Below are positions 7,303 through 12,586 of a stretch of DNA of 13,218 nucleotides, piece by piece; the first letter of the stretch is position 1; each line of letters opens with the position of its first letter. Location: assembly GCA_051011115.1 (NCBI GenBank), contig JBPCUN010000016.1:1-13218 (forward strand), read 5' to 3'. This stretch comes from Profundicola sp051011115 (lineage in GTDB: Bacteria > Bacteroidota > Bacteroidia > Flavobacteriales > Weeksellaceae). The translations under genes were made by a program, and so were the position numbers. Below the pieces are notes generated by a model. That model had not been told where the DNA came from, ran no database searches, and worked only from the letters and a program-made list of their open reading frames with translations.

Positions 7303-8340
7303 TTACGCAGCTTTCGGATAATATTTATTCTTTAACCAGAAAGAAACTCTTACTAGTAAAATCAATGCTGGTACCTCTACCAATGGTCCTATAACCCCAA
7401 CAAAGGCTTGTCCTGAATTTAAACCGAATACGGCAATGGCGACGGCAATCGCTAACTCAAAATTGTTACCAGCGGCGGTGAAAGCCACAGAAGCAGTTTT
7501 GTCATAGGTGGAGCCCGTTGCTTTGGTTACGAAAAATCCAATGATAAACATGAGAGCAAAATAGATTAAAAGAGGAATGGCTATAATCACCACATCTTGT
7601 GGAATCTGAACGATCAATTCTCCTTTTAATGAAAACATTACAATGATCGTGAAGAGTAAAGCTATCAGGGTTAATGGGGATATTTTAGGAATAAATTCCT
7701 TCATGTACCATTCTTCTCCCTTAGCTTTCACAAGAACATATCTAGTAATAATTCCCATTAAAAAAGGGATTCCTAAATATATTGCTACAGATTCTGCAAT
7801 GGTATAGATAGAAATATCTACAATAGCCCCTTCAAAACCAAAAAGTGGAGGTAATTGTGTGATGAAAAGCCAAGCGTAGAAACTATAGCCAAAAACTTGG
7901 AAAATGCTATTCAAAGCCACTAAACCAGCACCGTATTCTGCACTTCCTTCAGCTAAATCATTCCATACCAAAACCATAGCGATACATCTTGCGAGACCAA
8001 TTAATATTAAACAAACCATGTATTCTGGATAATCTTGTAAGAAAATCAAGGCCAAAGCAAACATCAAAATAGGTCCTACAATCCAATTGAGAATGAGGGA
8101 AATGGTTAAGATTTTGATATTGCTAAATATCTTTGGCAGTAGTGCGTAATTCACTTTTGCTGATGGTGGATACATCATTAGGATAAGCCCAATCGCAATA
8201 GGAATATTAGTAGATCCTTGACTATAACTATTCACGATTTCTGGAAACTCTGGGTAAAAATAACCTATACTTACTCCAATCGCCATGGCTAGGAAAATCC
8301 ATAGGGTAAGATTTCGGCTTAAAAAATCTAGCTTTTTCAT
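7303..8340 (-). CDS. acr3: ACR3-family arsenite efflux transporter
   Basis: This 345-residue inner-membrane carrier exports arsenite (and possibly antimonite), the last step of arsenate detoxification. About ten hydrophobic helices are visible, the usual number for ACR3 of the BART superfamily. The signature GLARCIAMVLVWNDLAEG carries the conserved Cys (residue 119), and MMYPPSAKV (about 55-63), AAGNNFELAIAVA and the late GPLVEVPALIL are also family-typical. It starts one base after the arsC stop, so it is translated with it as the last gene of the arsenic operon. Length and motifs appear complete. ACR3 is unrelated in sequence to ArsB, so the symbol acr3 is preferred. Confidence 0.95.
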   Translation of the reverse strand: MKKLDFLSRNLTLWIFLAMAIGVSIGYFYPEFPEIVNSYSQGSTNIPIAIGLILMMYPPSAKVNYALLPKIFSNIKILTISLILNWIVGPILMFALALIFLQDYPEYMVCLILIGLARCIAMVLVWNDLAEGSAEYGAGLVALNSIFQVFGYSFYAWLFITQLPPLFGFEGAIVDISIYTIAESVAIYLGIPFLMGIITRYVLVKAKGEEWYMKEFIPKISPLTLIALLFTIIVMFSLKGELIVQIPQDVVIIAIPLLIYFALMFIIGFFVTKATGSTYDKTASVAFTAAGNNFELAIAVAIAVFGLNSGQAFVGVIGPLVEVPALILLVRVSFWLKNKYYPKAA

Positions 8341-8341
8341 T

Positions 8342-8953
8342 TTAACTTTTATTTAGTTGGGAGAAAACATACTTCATCTCAGTAGCTATTTGATTGCTTC
8401 TCTCTTCATAAGTTTTTTCCATGTTTGGCGTATGATCAGATATTTTAGGATCTAAATAATCTAACGCCACCCTATATATTGCACCTGGAATTATAGGGCA
8501 AGCCTCATCTGCATGATTACATGTCATCAAAGCTGCAAATTCTGATTTTGGATTCACGAAATCATCATACACTTTAGAAAATGTTATAATTGGAGTCTCA
8601 TTTCCAGCAAATTTAATAGCGTATATTGGATTGTTACTTTCTGCCATAGTTTTCACTAGAAAGCCAGTATTTTCTAATGTTTTTACAATCTGCGGAAATA
8701 CGGCAGTAGCCTCTGTACCTCCAGAATAGCATTCAATATTTTTAAAACCAAAATAACTTGCAACTGTTTTAGCCCATACTTGACTTAGTATACTGCGTCT
8801 AGAGTTATGCGTACAGATAAAATTTAACTTTATAGTTTCGTCTAGACTTTTGGATTGTAAAAACTTGATAAAAGGATCTAAAATTAATTTTCTATCCTCG
8901 GGAATCGATTCTGTGGATAAATTTTCTATGTATTCCTGAATGTTTTTATACAT
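8342..8953 (-). CDS. arsC: Arsenate reductase, low-molecular-weight phosphatase (thioredoxin-coupled) type
   Basis: This 203-residue enzyme reduces arsenate to arsenite in the cytoplasm. The phosphatase-type P-loop is FICTHNSRRS (CX5R, Cys47 to Arg53). The segment MTCNHADEACP supplies Cys145 and Cys152, seven residues apart as for Cys82/Cys89 of the thioredoxin-dependent S. aureus ArsC, so a triple-cysteine relay can be inferred. It is longer than the 131-residue S. aureus enzyme because of an N-terminal helical extension of about 40 residues (MYKNIQEYIENLSTES), seen in Bacteroidota homologues, and longer loops. It lies 18 bp after the DUF6428 gene and 1 bp before acr3. Product arsenite would be removed by ACR3. 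Confidence 0.93.
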   Translation of the reverse strand: MYKNIQEYIENLSTESIPEDRKLILDPFIKFLQSKSLDETIKLNFICTHNSRRSILSQVWAKTVASYFGFKNIECYSGGTEATAVFPQIVKTLENTGFLVKTMAESNNPIYAIKFAGNETPIITFSKVYDDFVNPKSEFAALMTCNHADEACPIIPGAIYRVALDYLDPKISDHTPNMEKTYEERSNQIATEMKYVFSQLNKS

Positions 8954-8971
8954 GCTGTGTTTTTAGAAGAT

Positions 8972-9439
8972 TTAGCAACAACCAGAACCTGGTGTACATG
9001 CATTCGGTTCATTTAATTCGGCAAGTTTCACTTTTGGTTTCTCTGCTGGAATACCACACTTATCTTTTGCTAAACAATCCGTGAATTTAGATTTTAATAA
9101 GAAGTTAGTTCCATCAAAATCTAGATTATAAGTTTCTATGGTGTTTCCTTGATATTCAACTTCGATTTCTGCATTTTCGATTCCTAATTTTTCTTCAGAT
9201 AGATTAATGATATCAATTAGTTTCTGAGGGTTTAGCCTGTGATCATAATCATTAGCACTCCATAATTGCAAGCTTACGGTAGATTCTTTTCTTAAAGTTC
9301 CGCCACAATCAATGTAATTCTTGGTGGTTTGTCCTACTTCTGTAATGTGAAAGTAAGGCTCTACCATTTTACCAGATGGTAATTGAAAGCCGATGGTGCT
9401 TAATTGTTCTAAGTGTTTTTTAAATTCTGATAATTTCAT
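8972..9439 (-). CDS. DUF6428 family protein of the ars operon
   Basis: This 155-residue soluble protein belongs to the uncharacterised family (DUF6428) found between arsR and arsC in Bacteroidota arsenic operons. The body contains LPSGKMVEPYFHITEVG (about 20-36), IDCGGTLRKESTVSLQLW (about 43-60) and DYDHRLNPQKL. The C-terminus is cysteine-rich: Cys122, Cys128, Cys148 and a terminal CTPGSGCC (Cys148, 154, 155). A vicinal CC at the end recalls the CC ends of metalloid-binding proteins, so a role in binding or passing arsenite to ACR3 is a reasonable guess but not known. It starts 1 base after the arsR stop. The family is recognised from sequence style and context. Confidence 0.82.
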   Translation of the reverse strand: MKLSEFKKHLEQLSTIGFQLPSGKMVEPYFHITEVGQTTKNYIDCGGTLRKESTVSLQLWSANDYDHRLNPQKLIDIINLSEEKLGIENAEIEVEYQGNTIETYNLDFDGTNFLLKSKFTDCLAKDKCGIPAEKPKVKLAELNEPNACTPGSGCC

Positions 9440-9440
9440 A

Positions 9441-9773
9441 TTAACAACATTTTGTATTAGTTTGATTATTTAATGCTAAAAATGGTCCTAGCATAGCATT
9501 CATTTTTTGCCATTCTTTTTTGTTGATGCAGTAGCAAACACTACTACCCTCAATAGTTCCTTGAATAAGGCCTATGTTTTTAAGTTCTTTTAAGTGTTGA
9601 GAAATAGTAGATTGGGATAGCCCAATGCTCTCAACTAAATCACCACAAACACAAGTTTCTAGATTCATGAGGTGTTGTAGAATTGTGATTCTCGCAGGGT
9701 GTCCGAGAACTTTAAAATAAGAAGAAATTGTTACGATTTCATCTTGGTACATGGCAGTTTTTGTAATTCCCAT
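9441..9773 (-). CDS. arsR: ArsR-family arsenic-responsive repressor
   Basis: This 110-residue winged-helix repressor is the first gene of the arsenic operon. The metalloid site is ETCVCGDL (Cys41, Cys43), a slight variant of the canonical ELCVCDL in the first DNA-binding helix region. The recognition segment is GLSQSTISQHLKELKNIGLI (about 51-70). Extra cysteines at 80 and 82 and a terminal CC (109-110) could give a third ligand. In the family, arsenite binding releases the protein from DNA and switches on the operon. ATG at 9773 is the first start after the promoter region; a probable operator lies 20 bp upstream. Confidence 0.94.
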   Translation of the reverse strand: MGITKTAMYQDEIVTISSYFKVLGHPARITILQHLMNLETCVCGDLVESIGLSQSTISQHLKELKNIGLIQGTIEGSSVCYCINKKEWQKMNAMLGPFLALNNQTNTKCC

Positions 9774-9792
9774 TTTGTAAGGTCATTGTTTT

Positions 9793-9815
9793 ATTGCAAT
9801 ATTACGATAAAGTTA
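9793..9815 (-). promoter_or_regulatory. Probable ArsR operator with overlapping -7 box
   Basis: ATTGCAATATTACGAT at 9793-9808 is an imperfect palindrome (6 of 8 positions pair between halves) and is also a near direct repeat of ATTGCAAT, which is itself palindromic. Next to it, read on the minus strand, TAACTTTA at 9815-9808 is one mismatch from TAnnTTTG. A repressor bound here would cover the start of transcription. Assignment to ArsR rests on position. Confidence 0.5.
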
Positions 9816-9869
9816 TGGGAATAGAAAAATATTTTGATGACATTTCAACTTTCACTCTTAAAAAATTTA

Positions 9870-9877
9870 TACCTTTG
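9870..9877 (+). promoter_or_regulatory. -7 promoter box directly before tatA
   Basis: TACCTTTG matches TAnnTTTG exactly and ends 5 bases before the tatA ATG at 9883. No good -33 TTG at the usual spacing was found. If used, the transcript would start at or next to the A of ATG, so the mRNA would be leaderless or nearly so. Confidence 0.45.
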
Positions 9878-9882
9878 TTTCT

Positions 9883-10179
9883 ATGTTTTCAGCAATTATA
9901 GCATTTATTGGATTTCAGGAGATAACAATGATATTGTTTATTTCTGTGTTGGTATTTGGTCCTAAAAAAATACCAGAAATTGCTCGTGGTTTGGGAGAAG
10001 GTTTACGTGCTATGCGTGAAGCTACAGATCAAATCAAGCGTGAGGTGATGGATAGTGCAGATAAAATTGATCCTTCTGGTGAGATTAAAAAAACACAAGC
10101 ACAAATAGAAGAGGAGATTGCTAGAGCCAAAAAAGAAATTGATGAGGCCGTGGGACCCATCAAAAGAACTAAGCTATAA
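9883..10179 (+). CDS. tatA: Sec-independent (twin-arginine) translocase TatA/E subunit
   Basis: This 98-residue protein has the TatA layout: a single N-terminal membrane helix (about residues 2-22, MFSAIIAFIGFQEITMILFISVLVF), the FGPKKIPEIARGLGEGLRAMRE hinge and amphipathic helix (about 25-47), and a charged helical tail (about 50-98) rich in Lys, Glu and Ile. TatA oligomers form the pore for folded Tat substrates in the inner membrane. The FGPKK-P-E motif is diagnostic. TatB is very similar, but the short length favours TatA/E. ATG 9883 keeps the membrane helix complete. The stop overlaps the next start (TAATG, one shared base), so translation of the PAP2 gene is coupled. Confidence 0.93.
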   Translation: MFSAIIAFIGFQEITMILFISVLVFGPKKIPEIARGLGEGLRAMREATDQIKREVMDSADKIDPSGEIKKTQAQIEEEIARAKKEIDEAVGPIKRTKL

Positions 10180-10736
10180 TGGACATTATTGGTTGGGATC
10201 AAGAAACTTTTATTTATCTAAATAATCTGGGAACGCCCGCTTGGGATTCTTTTTGGATGACCATTACCAATAAAAAAACTTGGATTCCGCTATATCTTAT
10301 TTTATCTTATTTTATTTATCGCACTTTTGGTTGGAAGAAAACTTTAATCATACTGGCAGGAGCAGGTCTTTTGGTGCTTTCTGCAGATCAAATTTCTCAT
10401 CTATATAAGGATGTTCTCATTCAACGCTTTAGACCTTGTAAAGACCCAATTATTTCTCAATATGTAAGATTAGTTAAAAGCTCTTGCGGCGGTGATTATG
10501 GATTTTTCTCTGGACATGCAACCAATCATATGGCAGTGGCGGTGTATGTGGGTTTAATCTTCCGTCGGCAAAAATGGATTTTACCCATTCTCGTTCTATG
10601 GGCGATGATGGTAGCGTATAGCCGCATTTATATTGGCGTACATTATCCACTTGACATTCTTACTGGCATGTTGATGGGGACACTTCTTGCTATTTTCTTT
10701 TATCAAGTACAGCATATTTATTCTAGCCGATACTAG
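10179..10736 (+). CDS. PAP2-family membrane phosphatase
   Basis: This 185-residue integral membrane protein belongs to the phosphatidic acid phosphatase type 2 superfamily, which dephosphorylates lipid phosphates such as undecaprenyl pyrophosphate or phosphatidylglycerophosphate. The three motifs are visible: KDVLIQRFRP (Lys77 to Arg85-Pro86), FFSGHATNHM (His113), and SRIYIGVHYPLDILTG (Arg149, His155, Asp159, with R-x5-H-x3-D as expected). The first motif has seven residues between Lys and RP instead of the usual six. About five or six hydrophobic helices surround them. It is coupled to tatA by the TAATG overlap. The substrate cannot be read from the sequence; undecaprenyl pyrophosphatase is one option. 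No terminator was found in the A/T-rich gap after it. Confidence 0.9.
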   Translation: MDIIGWDQETFIYLNNLGTPAWDSFWMTITNKKTWIPLYLILSYFIYRTFGWKKTLIILAGAGLLVLSADQISHLYKDVLIQRFRPCKDPIISQYVRLVKSSCGGDYGFFSGHATNHMAVAVYVGLIFRRQKWILPILVLWAMMVAYSRIYIGVHYPLDILTGMLMGTLLAIFFYQVQHIYSSRY

Positions 10737-10798
10737 GATATACTTTTAATTATTTTACTTTAAGGTAACATATTGTTTTCGATTATTTCTTTAAATTT

Positions 10799-10855
10799 AT
10801 AGTAGCATTTCTAGGAGGCTATTTTAGAAACGCTATTGGAACGGCTGTACAGGGT
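10799..10855 (+). pseudogene. 5' remnant of Rhs-like toxin core upstream of cassette 1
   Basis: In the same frame as the following ORF, and without any ATG, the translation reads IVAFLGGYFRNAIGTAVQG, glycine/alanine-rich like the region before the toxin tip in Bacteroidota Rhs-type proteins. The frame is open back to a TAA at 10766, but similarity seems to begin near 10799. It shows that cassette 1 is a 5'-truncated piece of a larger gene. The 10737-10798 gap holds nothing recognisable. Confidence 0.5.
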
Positions 10856-11629
10856 ATGTCTGGGCTTAGTAAAATTATTTTTCAATCGGCAATGCATGGG
10901 CATGTGAATGGTGTGTTAAGCGGATTAGATGGTGGTTCATATCAACAAGGCTTTTTCTCTGGCGCAGGTGGTTCTATCGTTTCTAGCGTGGTTAATGGGT
11001 TGGTTGTAAGCAATGTACCTGGCATGAGAGGAATATCCACTGTTGCCGCAGGAGGAATATCCGCAGGTATTATAAGCAAAGCCTCTGGAGGTACCTTTTG
11101 GCAAGGCTTTAGAATGGGGGCTATTACTGCTGGGTTGAATCATGTGAGGGAGCATATCACTAGAATAATTGAAATACAAAATTTTAAAAGAAAAATTCTT
11201 TATAAATTCACTGAAGGAAAAACACCGTTTCAAATAACTGAGATAACATTTGCTGAAATTATAGGAAATGGTTACGGAACAGCAGAAATAAAAGCTATGG
11301 AAGGTGCACCATATTCAATGCTTGGAAAAAAATTAGAATCAATCGGTTATAGTTTAGGTGCGGTTACAGGTATTGATGTAGAATATATAAATGCAATTAA
11401 AGGAATGATAGTATTCGATGTTCCGATGGAAGGGTATGATTTACGGGATTTATTTTCATCCACAAAATTTTTAAATGTAGCGTCAATCTCTGCGGGTTTT
11501 AAGTTTAGCAGAATTACAGGAATGGATTCTAAATTTAATGGCTTATGGCATTCAACTACCTTTGGTATGGGAATTACAATTGGATTGTCAGGTGTTAGAT
11601 ACCCTGTGAGTTTTGAATATAAAAATTAA
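10856..11629 (+). CDS. Orphan polymorphic-toxin C-terminus, cassette 1 (truncated core plus unknown toxin domain)
   Basis: The 257-residue frame has two parts. Residues 1-100 are glycine-rich core (HVNGVLSGLDGGSYQQGFFSGAGGS, then GGTFWQGFRMGAITAGLNHVREH), in the style of the sequence just before the variable tip of Bacteroidota Rhs-repeat proteins. Residues 101-257 are a distinct domain I do not recognise. It starts with a charged stretch (ITRIIEIQNFKRKILYKFTEGK), then FAEIIGNGYGTAEIKAMEG, and ends in strand-rich, glycine-rich sequence (GLWHSTTFGMGITIGLSGVRYPVSFEYKN). No clear catalytic motif was seen; a membrane-acting toxin is possible given the membrane-protein neighbour. No YD repeats, signal peptide or promoter were seen, so this is probably a silent cassette and may not be translated from ATG 10856. 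Residues 62-100 are encoded by the 117-bp repeat. The immunity candidate starts 4 bp later. Confidence 0.65.
   Translation: MSGLSKIIFQSAMHGHVNGVLSGLDGGSYQQGFFSGAGGSIVSSVVNGLVVSNVPGMRGISTVAAGGISAGIISKASGGTFWQGFRMGAITAGLNHVREHITRIIEIQNFKRKILYKFTEGKTPFQITEITFAEIIGNGYGTAEIKAMEGAPYSMLGKKLESIGYSLGAVTGIDVEYINAIKGMIVFDVPMEGYDLRDLFSSTKFLNVASISAGFKFSRITGMDSKFNGLWHSTTFGMGITIGLSGVRYPVSFEYKN
11039..11155 (+). repeat. 117-bp direct repeat, copy 1 (toxin core 3' end)
   Basis: Identical base for base to 11963-12079 (offset 924). It encodes 39 codons, from TVAAGGISAG to GLNHVREH. Identity ends exactly at the core/toxin boundary. It is long enough to act as a homology arm for recombination with a complete toxin gene. 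Confidence 0.95.
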
Positions 11630-11633
11630 GCAT

Positions 11634-11906
11634 ATGAAATTATTTGAAAAAATACTTTTAACCATACCTACTATATATCAAATTATTTTTTTTATAGTGT
11701 TCTTTATAATGATACTACCAACTGATTTTGAGACTTATAAATTTTTCTGGGCTATAGGTTTCATTTTAGTGATTTTAAAATATATATATTTATTTTATTT
11801 CATTTATCAACAAGAGATTAAGGATAAATTAACCAAGGTTCTTCTTATTCTTTTCGTTCCATTTTATGATCTATATTTTATTTGGTCTTATAAAAAGGAA
11901 AATTAA
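11634..11906 (+). CDS. Candidate immunity protein 1, small three-helix membrane protein
   Basis: This 90-residue hydrophobic protein has three predicted membrane helices at about 10-29 (PTIYQIIFFIVFFIMILP), 38-59 (WAIGFILVILKYIYLFYFIY) and 66-85 (LTKVLLILFVPFYDLYFIW), with short charged ends (MKLFEK, SYKKEN). ATG at 11634 was chosen; a TTG at 11613 would overlap the toxin frame and add seven unremarkable residues. It starts 4 bp after the toxin stop, the spacing typical of toxin-immunity pairs. No family was recognised. The immunity role is inferred only from position between toxin 1 and the next core fragment; a membrane location suggests that toxin 1 acts on or crosses the inner membrane. 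Confidence 0.65.
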   Translation: MKLFEKILLTIPTIYQIIFFIVFFIMILPTDFETYKFFWAIGFILVILKYIYLFYFIYQQEIKDKLTKVLLILFVPFYDLYFIWSYKKEN

Positions 11907-11922
11907 ATAATTAAAATTACTT

Positions 11923-12037
11923 GTATATGGATTAGTAATAAGCAATGTAGGTATGCGAGGTAACTGTTGCCGCAGGAGGAATATCCGCAGGTATTATAAG
12001 CAAAGCCTCTGGAGGTACCTTTTGGCAAGGCTTTAGA
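11923..12037 (+). pseudogene. Frameshifted Rhs-like core remnant at the head of cassette 2
   Basis: From 11923 one frame reads VYGLVISNVGMRG, matching VNGLVVSNVPGMRG of cassette 1 but with different codons. At about 11962 the homology shifts by one base into the frame TVAAGGISAG, where it becomes identical to cassette 1 at the DNA level. A TAG at 11948 closes the toxin frame upstream. The divergent left part and identical right part mark a recombination or gene-conversion boundary. Confidence 0.6.
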
Positions 12038-12079
12038 ATGGGGGCTATTACTGCTGGGTTGAATCATGTGAGGGAGCAT
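11963..12079 (+). repeat. 117-bp direct repeat, copy 2 (toxin core 3' end)
   Basis: Perfect copy of 11039-11155. It leads into a completely different coding sequence from 12080 onward, while the left flank is only distantly related to that of copy 1. Confidence 0.95.
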
Positions 12080-12586
12080 GGAAAAAGATGGCTTGAAGCC
12101 TCAGCTGATCGTAGGTTTCTAAAACGAATTATGCAGCGACTTGACTATTCTTGTGTTTATGCAAGTAGAGAGATGGTAAGAGCCTATTACGGATCATCTT
12201 CAGAAAAATATTATCGTACTTGGGAGTCCGATATTCAATCTGGTGTAGATAGTGATAAAATTTACAGATTATATCATTCAGCTGAGTTTTGGAAGTTTCC
12301 TTATCGTGGTGGTAATGGTAATTTTAGAAACTATGGAACTTGGGCAGTAAATCAAATACTTGATGATAGACTAATTATCTTTAATTTCGCATTCCAACAA
12401 AATGGTCAAGATTTTGGTCACTCTATGTTATTAACTAAGATAAAGTATACATCTGATAATAGTCAATTTAAGTTATATTTTACAGACCCGTCTAATTATG
12501 GACTAGATGGCACGTCTAGTTTCTCATCATCAACCTATTTTGATAGATTATTAAACTCATTTTCTGTAAAACTTAAATATTATTAA
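12038..12586 (+). CDS. Orphan polymorphic-toxin C-terminus, cassette 2 (papain/C39-like cysteine peptidase candidate)
   Basis: The frame from the first ATG has 182 residues. Residues 1-14 (MGAITAGLNHVREH) are shared core; residues 15-182 are the toxin domain. It shows the order of a papain-like fold: Gln33, then Cys39 six residues later in QRLDYSCVYASREMVRAYYG, then His128 in FGHSMLLTKI, then Asp150 in LYFTDPSNYG. The Gln-x5-Cys spacing equals that of papain (Q19/C25), and the GH...DP ending resembles C39-like peptidases. A cysteine peptidase or amidase toxin is therefore a reasonable inference, not proven. The upstream frame is closed by TAG at 11948 and no promoter was seen, so this is likely a silent cassette that becomes active when recombined onto a full core. 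A lipoprotein gene follows directly. Confidence 0.65.
   Translation: MGAITAGLNHVREHGKRWLEASADRRFLKRIMQRLDYSCVYASREMVRAYYGSSSEKYYRTWESDIQSGVDSDKIYRLYHSAEFWKFPYRGGNGNFRNYGTWAVNQILDDRLIIFNFAFQQNGQDFGHSMLLTKIKYTSDNSQFKLYFTDPSNYGLDGTSSFSSSTYFDRLLNSFSVKLKYY

Noticed and set aside
10937..11233. Minus-strand open frame across the toxin core
   Set aside because: It mirrors the glycine/alanine-rich core codons; its low-complexity translation is an artefact of that composition.
11613..11633. TTG start giving immunity protein 1 seven extra residues
   Set aside because: It would overlap the end of toxin 1 with a rare start codon, while a normal ATG lies 4 bp after the toxin stop.
11039..12079. Possible insertion sequence or transposon flanked by the 117-bp direct repeats
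   Set aside because: The repeats are coding core sequence in the same frame, there are no terminal inverted repeats, and no transposase lies between them; a cassette array explains the layout better.
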